A DNA stretch of 64,000 nt from Tethya wilhelma (Eukaryota; Porifera; Demospongiae; Tethyida; Tethyidae). Position 1 is the first letter of the stretch. Each line of letters opens with the position of its first letter. The notes below the pieces were generated by a model. That model was not told the origin of the DNA and ran no database searches. It saw only the letters and a list, made by a program, of their open reading frames with translations. This document shows, in pieces, positions 13,103 through 23,290 of the stretch. Made by a program: the position numbers and the translations under genes. Where the stretch lies: NCBI GenBank assembly GCA_964030475.1, contig CAXIPT010000007.1, positions 3,771,383-3,835,382 on the forward strand. The letters are read 5' to 3'.

Positions 13103-16100
13103 GTGAGAGCATCTACCTGGAGATATTGGACCAGACTAGAATTCACCCTGAAACTTATGAATGGGCTCGTAAGATGGCTGTGGATGCCCTAGAGTATGAT
13201 GATCAGGTAAAGTCACAAGTCTAAAGTCGATCTGGTTTGAGAATGCCACCGGAAGTGAATTAATGAGATTCATAGCCATACTTTTTCTATGGGACAAAAT
13301 AGCTAACTTTTGACTGGTAAGGTGTAGGAAGCTGAAAAGTGACCAAAAGGCGCTTTCCAATGGTGCTTGAAATTTTGAAATTGGTTGGATATTTTGAAAG
13401 TTATTCAAGTTTTTCTACCGGCATTCTCAAACCAGATGGACTTTAGTCCCAGTCTATCGGGAGCTAGATCCTTTTTTCTACCCCTGACAGACTAGACTTG
13501 TCTAGTACCAGGAGCATCTAATAAAGAGGGGAAAAGAGAGAGCGAGGGACCATTGTACCTAGCTGTTTATTCTCTATCCCCCTTCCCCTCACTGTAGACT
13601 GGAGATGAGAATGACCCCAGTGTTGCAGTGAAGGAGATCCTAGTGACCCCTGAGAAGCTCAGGGACCTTGATCTGGATGCCTTTGCTGAGGAGCTGGAGA
13701 GACAGGAGTATGGCAACAAGAGGACCACGCTTTATGATATCAGGGATGAGCTGTTTGGGCCTTACAAAGAGAGGCGTCCTCCATTCACTCCTCTCACCCA
13801 GGTATGGTGGTACAGCTGGCTGGTCACTGATCTGTGAACTATGGGGGATTTACATGCTGTTGTTTTTGGTTGGTGTTGAAGAATTGAGCTCAAGTTGTGT
13901 TGAGAACTGTAAAAGTTTTGGAATTCGAACCCAAGTTTTTTTGAAATTTACAGTTGAACACTCTTATCACTAAGATGTACTACAACTCATAGCTGGAGCA
14001 GCTAATATACCTGTATAATAATATTCATATGCTACCGTAGATTGGGAAATTTTTGTCGACGACCATTATTGACGAAAATTAAACTCGGCGAAATTTTTTT
14101 GGTTCATTTTATTATTTGCAATGACAAAAATTAAACTACGCGAAAATTTAACAAGGCAAATGTTTTACCAACGAAAATTTCTCAATTTACGGCAGTTGAC
14201 ATCGAAACATGTATTGTATACGTATTTCTTGTTACTTTCTCTCTCTCTCTCTCCTTCTTTCCAGGAGGAGAAGTTCATTCTGTTGACAGAGGAGACCCCA
14301 GAGAGTCTCTATGAGGGGAAGCTGGTCACATGCACCGTGGTGGGTATTGTGAGACGCAAGCCAATGAGAGAGGTGCTGGACCGAGCCCAACCCATACAGA
14401 ACGAGAGAACCCATCTGTGGCAATGTCCCTTCTGTCTCATGGATGAGTTTAGAGACATTGCAATGGTGAGTAGTAGTGAGGTCGATGGGAGGGTACAAGA
14501 CAGTGTGAAGACTTTGATTAGTGTGATTGGTCTGTGGCTTGTTCAGTAGTGACTCTGGCTTAGCCTTGTTCCCAGGCTCCTCCTTTGCGAATATTTTCTT
14601 CGAAAATAAGGAAGGAGAGAGCCTGGTACCAGTAGTCACGTGAGTGACGTACAGGGTAGACGTCTGGTAGACGTGAGTCTACTCAGCATTACGCGCTTTA
14701 TCTAAAATGCGTCACGCACGCGTTCCAGTCAGTTGATGTGAGCAAAATTTTTTGCGTATCTACGAGCTCTGAGAGAGCTAGACGTAGAAGACGATGGAAA
14801 TAGACAAGAAAAAAGCAGCCAGTAGTCTCCAAAGATAGTCCAAGAAGCAACAGATAAATGGCAGTCTCTCTGAATCAGCATTTTTGGTTCTGTGTCCAGT
14901 CTCGATCTTTCAGTCTGACCAAACCAAGGTACAAAACAAAAGCGACGATCACAAACGCTGTTTGGAAAGTACATCTTAACTCTTGGCTCACAAGAAAAGA
15001 CTTTGAACAAGCAAATGGTAGTTTTTTTCAAGCATTTTTTTGTTCTGTTCTGTTCGCGGTCGCTCCCAGGAAACTTTCTCTTGCTAACTAACTTGAATTA
15101 CGTAAAACAGTACGTCACTCACGTGACTACTGGTACCAGGCTCTCTCCTTCCTTATTTTCGAAGAAAATATTCGCGAAGGAGGAGCCTGGGAACGAGGCT
15201 AACTCTGGCTGGATGTGTGGTTTGAGTCCCACCAGTGCCAACTGGTGTTTCTTTCCTCTTTTGAACCCTGCTTAAAGTCCATCTGGGTTGAGAATGTCGC
15301 CGGAAGTGAAATAATGAGATTCATGCAATACTTTTTATATGGGGTAAAATAGTTGACTGGTAAGGCATAGGAAGCTGGAAAAGCAACCAGAACAACGGGG
15401 AGAATGAGCACATTCCAATGGTGCTTGAAATTTTGAAATCGGTTCTATATTTAGAAAGTTATTCAATTTTTTTCTACGGGCATTCTCAAACCAGATGGAC
15501 TTTAGGAGTTTTATTTACCAAATCATGTTGATTTCGGAATCAATTTAGGGAGGGGGAAATCCAAAAAGATCATACAAGTGTGCCCAACTTGTATCATGGT
15601 CTCTCTCTCTCTCTGTAGGTTTGGCAGCACATTGATGATGGTAGTTGTCCAGGCCAGAGTATTGGTGTGAGAACCAGATTGGAGAGTGGGTTGAGTGGGT
15701 TCATCCTGACCAGGAACCTCAGTGACAAACACGTCAATGCTCCAGAAGAGAGAGTGCACGTGAGTTGTTGGTCTTATGGTGTACTGTATGTTGATTTCTT
15801 CTTCAGATTATATTTCACTGTTCTCTCTCTCTCTCTCTCTCTCTCTGTCTGTCTGTCTATCTGTCTGTTTGTCTCTCTTTATATCTCATTGTGTGACTGT
15901 AGATCGGTATGACCATACACTGTCGTATTCTGAGGGTAAATCTTGACAAGTTTTCTGTGGACCTTACCTGTAAGTCGTCTGACCTGGCTGATGCAGAAGG
16001 GAAGTTCAGGTCAGTTTTTTCAGCCTTATTTTCTTAGTTCTTTCCTTCTAAATGTTTCATTGAGGATTAATAGTAGTGAGGGAGTGAGAGCCTGGCTCTA

Positions 16101-18054
16101 ATTACATGGATGTTTTTGTGTGCAGTGCTCCTAAGGACATATACTATGACCATGAAGCTTCGGATAAGGACAAGAAAAAAGATGAAGCACTCCAAAAGAA
16201 ACCACAACAAAGTCAGTAATGATGGTATCTTGCCATAGTCTACAATACTGTGCAATATAAATTTATTGTCGTTATCAATGTCATATCAGTTTGACATGCC
16301 ATTTTGAAATGATTTTTTTTCTAGGATACATTAAGCGTGTGATTGTGCATCCTTCCTTTATGAACTGCTCCTTCTCTGAAGCTGAGAACACCCTGGCTAA
16401 GATGGACCAAGGAGAGGCCATCTTCAGACCCAGCAGCAAAGTAAGTCTAATAGAGAAGCTGAGTCACTGTTCTTATGTTGTACGTACATTGTAGTTCAGT
16501 TGGAGTCATTAACACTGTTTTGGTTGTCCCTATATAGTAAGGGTAGCCTTGAAGTGGAGAGCCTGCATGGATATTCTGCTCACTTGAATCTTCAATTTTT
16601 CGCTATTACTTGTCCATAATATCAACTACTGTAATTTCAATATTTCAAGCACTGTTAAATAGCAAATTTCACATACTGTAGATTATGTTACTAGCTACCC
16701 TTTACCAGTCGAAATCTTCATGTTTTGCCATACATAGAGTATTGTTAGTACATCAAGGCAATTTACTTCCTGGGCTCAATTGAGCACAATAGACATTAGG
16801 CTTTTTTTGTGTTATCATTTTAATTCTATTCTCTTCCCACCCCAACTCTTTCTCTCAGGGAACTGATCACCTGACTCTAACTTGGAAGGTAGATGAAGAC
16901 ATCCACCTGCACATTGACATCAAGGAGCAGGACAAGCCCAACAAATTTAGTCTTGGAAAATCTCTTCTAATAGGAGATGAGGTGAGTTGTTCCCTGGTGG
17001 TACAATGGGTAATGGTGCAAACACTGATTTAGAGACTTCCCAATAGTTATGTTACAAGTGGTACAAGGATGGTTGCTTTCTCTGTTGAGATTTTTATGTC
17101 TAAATTACACATGTATGAGTCTCAGTCATTGTTTTTGTTTGTTTATGTATGCATTAGGTATATGAAGACCTTGATGAGATATTGGCTCGATTTGTCCAAC
17201 CCATGGCCTCTTATGCCCGAGACCTCATCACTCACAAGAGCTTCAAACCAGCCAATGGTGGCAACGTGGATCTCCTGAAGAAACTCCTCAAAGAGGAGAA
17301 GAAAAAGAACCCTCAAAGAATCCCTTACTTCTTCAGCACCTCAAAGCAGTACCCAGGAAAATTTTGCCTCGGCTATCAACCTGGGAGCAAACCTCGAGTG
17401 GAGTACTTGACTGTGACCCCCGATGGATTCAGATATCGGAACAAGACTCACTCGAACGTGAACGGACTTTTGAAATGGTTCAAAGAGCACTACAAGGATC
17501 CCATTCCCAGACCGACCCCAGCCAGCAGTAGTAACACCACTCCCAGTGGTGGTGGTGGCTCACAGATTCCATCACACATCACTCAAAAAGTGGATCCCAA
17601 TCTTTATTCCACGCTTCAAGCTGCCGTGAACACTGCTCATCACCATCAACACCGCGGTAGCTCGGGCACTCCCTACACTCCTACTCATTTGGCCTATTCT
17701 ACAGGCACCCCCACACCACAATATGGACAGCAACCCCAACCTGCATTCGGAGGGGGGTTTGGTGGTCAAGGGGGCCCTGGACAATTTGGAAACTTTCAGC
17801 CCCCTCAAAGGGGTACAGTTGGGGGGCCAGGATGGGGTGGTGCTCCCCCGAATTGGAACACTGTTGGACGCACACCAACTCAGACTCCTGGTCGGACCCC
17901 TGCATACACCCCCTCCCAGACCCCTCACTCTATGATGTCATCATCTTATGGAACTCCCCCTGTAATGATGGGAAGAGGTGGACGGGGTCGTCATGGCAGT
18001 ATGCAGCACAGACGACCAGGGTCACCCATGGGCACACCTCTGTTGGATGAGTAG
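11277..18054 (+). CDS. SUPT6H: SPT6 transcription elongation factor, 3' part (12 exons)
   Basis: Spt6 is a histone chaperone and elongation factor that travels with RNA polymerase II. The exons are 11277-11735, 12226-12534, 12860-12990, 13104-13206, 13598-13801, 14265-14465, 15619-15759, 15903-16009, 16126-16211, 16325-16440, 16859-16981 and 17158-18054. All have GT-AG borders and together give 958 residues in frame. Visible domains, numbered from the first visible residue, are a YqgF/RNase H-like fold (about 20-165), a helix-hairpin-helix around VCGLGPRK (about 243-256), the [12 protein letters not shown] region, an S1 domain (about 470-550) and tandem SH2 (about 580-780). The phosphate-binding arginine lies in FRPSSK. 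A Gly/Pro/Thr-rich tail ends TPLLDE, as in animal orthologs. Roughly 700 N-terminal residues are absent: the first visible exon has a proper acceptor, so the gene must begin further left, beyond a very long intron, or the assembly is misjoined. Confidence 0.95.
12031..12096 (+). repeat. tRNA-derived relic in SPT6 intron
   Basis: TAGCTCGGTGGTAAGAGCA fits a pol III A box, and GGATTTGAATCC, about 30 bases on, fits a B box. The anticodon arm does not pair well, so this is a tRNA pseudogene or SINE head, not a working tRNA gene. It shares the core AAGAG(C/T)RTTCAACT with the relic at 13918-13985. Confidence 0.5.
13043..13099 (+). repeat. (CT)n microsatellite serving as polypyrimidine tract
   Basis: An uninterrupted CT run ends directly in TGTAG, the acceptor of the SPT6 exon that starts at 13104. 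The repeat itself is the pyrimidine tract of this short intron (12991-13103). Shorter CT runs sit next to the SPT6 acceptors at 14265 and 15619 as well. Confidence 0.85.
13222..13445. mobile_element. TAAAGTCC-family MITE, copy 1 (SPT6 intron)
   Basis: The element begins TAAAGTC and ends GGACTTTA. Inverted termini of about 25 bp (ATCTGGTTTGAGAATGCC) match three other copies in this window. TA at both edges fits a TA target-site duplication, as in Tc1/mariner-type MITEs. It is non-coding and lies wholly within the intron 13207-13597. Confidence 0.8.
13918..13985 (-). repeat. tRNA-derived relic in SPT6 intron
   Basis: Read on the minus strand it has CTTAGTGATAAGAGTG (A-box-like), then GGGTTCGAATTCC (B-box-like). 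The spacing and the shared TTCAACT core match the relic at 12031-12096. This suggests a small family of tRNA-derived elements. It is not a functional tRNA, because the anticodon region is A-rich and unpaired. Confidence 0.45.
14561..15201. mobile_element. 641-bp Mutator-like MITE with 9-bp TSD (SPT6 intron)
   Basis: The termini TAGCC(T/C)(T/C)GTTCCCAGG form inverted repeats of about 92 bp (14561-14652 and 15110-15201). I count only two mismatches. The element is flanked by a perfect 9-bp direct repeat, ACTCTGGCT, at 14552-14560 and 15202-15210. Long TIRs with a 9-bp duplication are typical of Mutator-like elements. No transposase frame is present inside, so it is non-autonomous. The near-identical arms imply a recent insertion. 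Confidence 0.85.
15273..15504. mobile_element. TAAAGTCC-family MITE, copy 2 (SPT6 intron)
   Basis: Same termini and internal sequence as the copy at 13222-13445, in the same orientation. It sits 70 bp downstream of the 641-bp Mutator-like element. The shared interior includes TTGAAATTTTGAAAT and GGAAGTGAA. Confidence 0.85.
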
Positions 18055-18786
18055 GATTTTTTTGTGGATTTATTTGATACACTTTGCATTTTCAAATTCA
18101 TTGTACAGTAACTAAACTATAGCTAATGTAGACACATTTATTTAGTATTAATGATACACTTTAATAATATTATGTATAATGTTCATGATTTTGTGTCAAA
18201 ACATTTATTCATGCCCTACAGTAAATATTGCAGTCTCATTCAATTCCCCAGTTAATCGAAATCTTACCCAGTAGCTACTTACATTTGCATGTAACTCCAG
18301 AATCTGGTCAGGATCAGTTTGTGTCATCATTGTTTTGTGTCCACATTGATTGCAATGTTACTATACCAGTTGAGGGATACATTGAATTTGACCAAGTTTA
18401 TGACATTGTGTAAAATTTAATGTATTCATGTGTATAGACATAGCTACTGGTCTAGTCTCATTCCCAGGTTCAGATAATACCTGTCTGCTCCATGTGTATA
18501 AACCCAGTGCTTTCTTGTATTTTTTTCTGGACACTAAACTAGCTGATGTAGAAATAATTCAGCATGATCATATGATTTTTATACTGAATTTCTATTGTAA
18601 GTACAGTCATAATATTATGCTACTTGTTCGAGCTTCAGTAAAATTGTCTAGTCTCATTCCCAGGTTCAGGGTCAATGTGTTGGAATGAGACCTCGTATTA
18701 ATCTAGCGATCTTTACCTGAAGTGAACCGGCGGCGTGTCCACGTGTCCAACATTTTTTATTTTTTTGAGCAGCTGCCAGAAAAGAC
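18055..18786. other. SPT6 3' UTR and intergenic DNA
   Basis: Runs from the SPT6 stop to the next gene start. The motif CTAGTCTCATTCCCAGGTTCAG occurs at about 18452 and again at about 18646. The second is followed by an inverse GGAATGAGAC, so these look like degenerate element termini. No canonical AATAAA was found close to the SPT6 stop. Confidence 0.4.
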
Positions 18787-20889
18787 ATGAAGTACTCCAC
18801 AGCATCCCTTCAGGATCTCTGTTTCAGAGAGATTATTATGAGCCTGGAATACTATCCACCTGAGCTCCTAGCCCGTCTACCACCAACGCTACGTCGTCCA
18901 CTGCTAGTCAAAATGCCAATAGTAGACCTCTGCCAGTTGGAGAACACCTGTGTGTTTGATGGAGTGGATCCTGAAGAGGTTTGGAAGGAGCGATACGAAG
19001 AGCAAACACTGAAATACGTTTCTCTCATAGCCAATGATGCAAACAAAAGTTATGAAAACCAGCACAGCATTGTGTGGGATCCAGGGTATTTTCTAAACAG
19101 GTACGAAACCATGAGAGAGAAATACTTTGCTGCCATTGTCTGCTGTATCTTTGAGTGTGCTCGTCCCACTGGCTACTATAAATTCCGCTCTTACCAGGCG
19201 GCCACTATGGGTGACATTGATCTAGTGGAGTGTGGCCTACTTGATCACCCTGTGGACATTGTGAACTATCTTGTTGCTGCTGTGAAAATCAATCTCTCTC
19301 ACGTAACCCGAGATTCTTCTGATGAAGTCTACAGTACGCCAGGCCCCCCACTAGCAGAATATGAGCTTTACCAATGTGAAGAGATTGTTGGTATCTTCAA
19401 CTCTTCTACCTATAAGAATGTTAGTAAGCTCTATCAGGAAGTCCCTCCTCGTTATTACTCTTTTCTCAATGAAGAGAATCACCGTCGACTTTCAGAAGAG
19501 GATGCTCTTACACTTCTCTTGCAAATGTGCGACTACTATGCTAGTGAACTGTACATCAATGTTCTCAGGTGTGGAGCAATTCAATGGAATTGGGAAGATG
19601 AAACGATTAAATTTCTTATTGGAGAATTCTTCAGCATAGTGTACAAATTAGAGCTGTGCTGCTACTCCCCTTTCATCAATACTCAGACAGATGATAGACT
19701 ACTGGCTAATATTATGGCAGCAATTTTCTCTTCGTCAAGCCAATATCCCTTTAGTCTTTCCTTACTTAATGCATCTAGTGATCATGTTAATGCTCTAGCT
19801 CCACTGCTCTCCAACCCCAACACACCAAATAGAATTAGAGCTCTTTGCTTTGAAAGCTTCGAGATTGAAGAATTCGATGGTGCCAATGCACTTGGAGACA
19901 TTGTCTTGTCGCAGTCAAACCTAATCTCACTTAAAGCAGTGTGGTTTAAGGATTCAGCCAATATTTCACAATTTACAAATAGTGTGTTTGCACTTCTTCA
20001 GCGACCTGGTTTCAAGAATCTTTTTTTGAAAAGTCCGTCGTTTACGAATGAAACAGTACAAAAATTAGTTACCACATTCCTCACAACTCCTTGCTCCGAG
20101 GCTCAATGCTTTGATTTGTGGTTTACAGGTACATCTGAGCAGCCACCATTGGAGCCTACTACAAAGATCGATATCCCTCAATCATCACTAGAGCACAAGT
20201 TCTTGGCAGTTCGTAGCTCGAAAGCAGAAGAAGTCAACCAATGGATTTTTTCTCTGCAGTCCCTTGAAGTGAAGAGTTTAAGTGTCACTAACCTAAGCCA
20301 CTCATCTCTAGCTCTTGCTTCACACCACACTAGCCTACAGGTGATCCGTCTCAGACTGGAAGTAATCGAATTCTCAACTGAAGATTTCCTGGCACTTTTA
20401 CAAAATAACTATTTAAAGGAACTCACGATCATCCTGACGGGTAAGCTTGCTGCAGTGAATCTCCACGACATCACTGCCGGTCTAGTGAAGATTGATGAAC
20501 AGAAATCTCTGAAGAAATTTACGGTTAATGGCTTTTTTGATTTTCCTGATTTTGTTTCCTTTGGTAGTGTCAAGGTATCAAGTGAGGCTGAAGCAGAGCA
20601 GTTTGGTGAGACATCATTCTCCTTGCCTTATCTCACTCAGATTGATTTAGAGCTCAGTATTGAACTGGATTATCAGATTACAGATGTCGGAGATTTTGTC
20701 AAATCTCTGTACAAAGTTTGGGAAAGAAAGAAGCCAAATTCGAATGAACAGAAACACTTCAAATTTTTGTTCAACATACTTTCCAAACCTAGTCGATACT
20801 ATTTCTCTCCATTGGATGAAACTTCTCTAGTAATGTCTGAGGAGATGGGCATTACAGTGGGAATATTCAATGGAACTTTGCAACACTGA
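18787..20889 (+). CDS. VLR-like family protein, intact (copy 3), 700 aa
   Basis: A single-exon gene of an unnamed leucine-rich family. Residues 7-16 (SLQDLCFREI) match the Elongin-C BC-box pattern [APST]-L-x3-C-x3-[AILV]. Residues 31-39 (LPPTLRRPL) match the Cullin-2 box pattern hydrophobic-P-x2-hydrophobic-x3-hydrophobic. A conserved middle follows (WKERY, CARPTGYY, LLDHPVDIVNYLVAAV, RLSEEDAL). The region from about residue 240 to the end is built of irregular leucine-rich strands, such as LLQRPGFKNLFLKSPSF and LKELTIIL. No signal peptide or membrane helix is seen. By analogy with VHL-box LRR proteins such as ZYG11, it may be a substrate receptor of a CUL2-Elongin ubiquitin ligase. That is inference; an F-box-like reading of the N-terminus is the main alternative. 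Confidence 0.8.
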   Translation: MKYSTASLQDLCFREIIMSLEYYPPELLARLPPTLRRPLLVKMPIVDLCQLENTCVFDGVDPEEVWKERYEEQTLKYVSLIANDANKSYENQHSIVWDPGYFLNRYETMREKYFAAIVCCIFECARPTGYYKFRSYQAATMGDIDLVECGLLDHPVDIVNYLVAAVKINLSHVTRDSSDEVYSTPGPPLAEYELYQCEEIVGIFNSSTYKNVSKLYQEVPPRYYSFLNEENHRRLSEEDALTLLLQMCDYYASELYINVLRCGAIQWNWEDETIKFLIGEFFSIVYKLELCCYSPFINTQTDDRLLANIMAAIFSSSSQYPFSLSLLNASSDHVNALAPLLSNPNTPNRIRALCFESFEIEEFDGANALGDIVLSQSNLISLKAVWFKDSANISQFTNSVFALLQRPGFKNLFLKSPSFTNETVQKLVTTFLTTPCSEAQCFDLWFTGTSEQPPLEPTTKIDIPQSSLEHKFLAVRSSKAEEVNQWIFSLQSLEVKSLSVTNLSHSSLALASHHTSLQVIRLRLEVIEFSTEDFLALLQNNYLKELTIILTGKLAAVNLHDITAGLVKIDEQKSLKKFTVNGFFDFPDFVSFGSVKVSSEAEAEQFGETSFSLPYLTQIDLELSIELDYQITDVGDFVKSLYKVWERKKPNSNEQKHFKFLFNILSKPSRYYFSPLDETSLVMSEEMGITVGIFNGTLQH

Positions 20890-21154
20890 GATTGCCTGTT
20901 TGTATACGTGTTAATTCCTGCAGCTATCTTCAAGCATGCATTCACTGTTATTATATCATTATTAGAAGTGTTAATTATATTATATCATAATAGTCAATCA
21001 TTATTATATCGACGCAGTCTAAAAAAGTGCTTATACATATGCATATATTTCATGTAATCATATTATGATCAAATTAATGGTGATTATGAGCATGCCGAAT
21101 ATATAATTCAACAAGACATTGTGCATATTAATTAATTTGTTTGTATAATTATAG

Positions 21155-23290
21155 CTATGGATAAGTGCACAAGCTATAGATAAACTTCTTGTTCACTTCC
21201 ATTCCTATCTGGTCAGCAATATACTGTGAGTTCTCATCTAGTGACTGAGCCGATTGCATCCTGTTTTTGTAAACAAAATTGAGTGTGAACCTCTTGATTC
21301 TTGGTTGCTTGCTCTTCTTCCAGCTGTTGAACAAAGCCTCAAACAATTCAGTCTCATCTACTGAGTCTTCATCGATTGGAATTAGAATGTTGAGTTCCAA
21401 ACTGAACTGGTTCAGATGTGGAAGAGAAAAAAGTACCCCGGCAAACTGTTCTACTTCAGTTATGGATGATAGTTCACTGCAACCATAAGTTTTGGTTAGA
21501 TTGAAACTGATAGAGCCACTAACAATGAGTGTTTCTAAAGTCTGTGATTCAGCTATTGTCATCAGACCAGAAGTGATGTCAGTGAGACTCACTGGACCAA
21601 CAGGAGCAAACTGAAGTTCCTTTAGTGATTTGTTTTTTAAGAGATTGATGAAATGTTCTGTAGAGAAGTCTGTCCAATATAGTAGAAGATGACCTACATT
21701 GAGGCTGCTGTTGTTTGCAGCAAGACAAAGAGTTTGAAGGGAATAGACAGTTGAGATACACAAACACTTTAGTTTGAGAGGCTGTAACGTCAGTAGCCAT
21801 TTATGAATATCAGCATCACCTGATTTGGTATAAATTTCCAGTGACTTGTAGTCCTGAGCTGATTGAGAAATTGCATGGGTGTCTATATCTTGATCAGGAA
21901 TATCAGAAAAGTCAGTAATGGACGACATTGTATGTAGTACCATAGTTTGGTCATGTGAACAAGGTGTAGTGAGGAATGTGGCGATCAAACACTTTATGGC
22001 ATTGCATGAAAATGTAGCTCGATCAAGATACAGGTGTTTGAAATGAGGTCGCTGAAGAAGATCGACAATACTGCCTAAAAATGATGGATTAGATACAAAA
22101 CTGCCACTTAATACTAACAAGCAAATCTTCCGCTGATAAGACAGTATATCACTAACTAATTTACCTTTCACAAAAAAATCATTATCAAGCAAATGTAACT
22201 CTTCGATTCTACAGGCAGAGTTGGGAGTGGATAGTAGTGCAGCAACAGCTTTGAAATCATCGTTAGAAGCATCAGATATTGTCAGACTAAAACACTGCTC
22301 ACTAGAGAAGGACATAATTGCTTCCAAAACAAAATTGTCTGTGAACACACAAGCTCTTCTTTCTGAATAATAGGACAGTTCCAATTTAAACATTTTGCTG
22401 AAAAAAAGACCAATCACCGACTTACACCTGTCCTCCATCCAATTCCATCGTATTGCACCACACCTGACAACATTGATGGCTAGTTCACTAGCATAGTAGT
22501 CACACTTTTCCATAAGAAGCATAAGAGCATCCTCTTCTGAAAGTCGACAGTGATTCCTTTGATTGAGAAAGGAGGAATAGCGAAAAGGAACTTCCTGATA
22601 GATCTCATTGGTCTTCATGTATGCCCAATGCTTCAATAATATTGCGTCGTCTAAGGAAAGCATGTGACAAGACAGTGAAAAGTTAGATAAAGGACATTTA
22701 AAATCTATCTTTCTTGGATTAGTAAAATAAGAATCATCTGATAGTTCCCTGGTTACAAGAACACGGTCAATTCTTACAGCAGCAACAAGATAGTTGACAA
22801 GATCCACAGGATGATCTAGCAGACCACATCTCTTTAGATCAATGTCTTCGAATGTTGCTACTCCATAATCATCATTGCATCTATAGTAGCCAGTAGGACG
22901 AGCACAGCCCAAAATTGAGTGAATAATTGTGGCAAAATATTTTTCTTTCATTGTTTGGTCACAGCCGTACTTGTCCACTAAATGTTCAAAATCAGTCTGA
23001 GGCTCGTGACTAGTATTGTATTCCTTGGATATAAGATACGTGTAATTTAATGTCTGTTGTTCATATCTCTCCTTCCAAACCATTTCAGCGTCCACTCCAT
23101 CAAACACACAGGTGTTCTCCAGATGGCAGAGGTCTACTATTGGCATTTTGACTAGCAGTCGACGACGTAGCGTTGGTGGTAGACAGGCTAGGAGCTCAGG
23201 TGGATAGTATTCCAGGCTCATAATAATCTCTCTGAGACAGAGATTCTGAAGGGATGCTGTGGAGTACTTCATGACTCTGGATGGGACCAA
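21155..23290 (-). CDS. VLR-like family protein, intact (copy 4), 711 aa
   Basis: An intronless paralog of the gene at 18787, of a second subtype. The family start MKYST is residue 7 (codon at 23272). The ATG at 23290 adds six non-conserved residues, so 23272 is the more likely start. It has the BC-box-like SLQNLCLREI and Cul2-box-like LPPTLRRRL, then the family middle (CARPTGYYR, LLDHPVDLVNYLVAAVRIDR) and a leucine-rich C-terminal half. It is tail-to-tail with copy 3, only 265 bp apart, and head-to-head with copy 5. No frame break is present, so it is probably functional. The substrate is unknown. Confidence 0.8.
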   Translation of the reverse strand: MVPSRVMKYSTASLQNLCLREIIMSLEYYPPELLACLPPTLRRRLLVKMPIVDLCHLENTCVFDGVDAEMVWKERYEQQTLNYTYLISKEYNTSHEPQTDFEHLVDKYGCDQTMKEKYFATIIHSILGCARPTGYYRCNDDYGVATFEDIDLKRCGLLDHPVDLVNYLVAAVRIDRVLVTRELSDDSYFTNPRKIDFKCPLSNFSLSCHMLSLDDAILLKHWAYMKTNEIYQEVPFRYSSFLNQRNHCRLSEEDALMLLMEKCDYYASELAINVVRCGAIRWNWMEDRCKSVIGLFFSKMFKLELSYYSERRACVFTDNFVLEAIMSFSSEQCFSLTISDASNDDFKAVAALLSTPNSACRIEELHLLDNDFFVKGKLVSDILSYQRKICLLVLSGSFVSNPSFLGSIVDLLQRPHFKHLYLDRATFSCNAIKCLIATFLTTPCSHDQTMVLHTMSSITDFSDIPDQDIDTHAISQSAQDYKSLEIYTKSGDADIHKWLLTLQPLKLKCLCISTVYSLQTLCLAANNSSLNVGHLLLYWTDFSTEHFINLLKNKSLKELQFAPVGPVSLTDITSGLMTIAESQTLETLIVSGSISFNLTKTYGCSELSSITEVEQFAGVLFSLPHLNQFSLELNILIPIDEDSVDETELFEALFNSWKKSKQPRIKRFTLNFVYKNRMQSAQSLDENSQYIADQIGMEVNKKFIYSLCTYP

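Noticed and set aside
14729..15031. 100-codon open frame inside the 641-bp MITE
   Set aside because: It lies wholly inside a non-autonomous element and shows no transposase or zinc-finger motif.
18787..18910. F-box as the N-terminal motif of the leucine-rich family
   Set aside because: The LPP and hydrophobic spacing is loosely F-box-like, but the SLxxLCxxxI element fits the BC-box position by position; F-box is kept only as an alternative.
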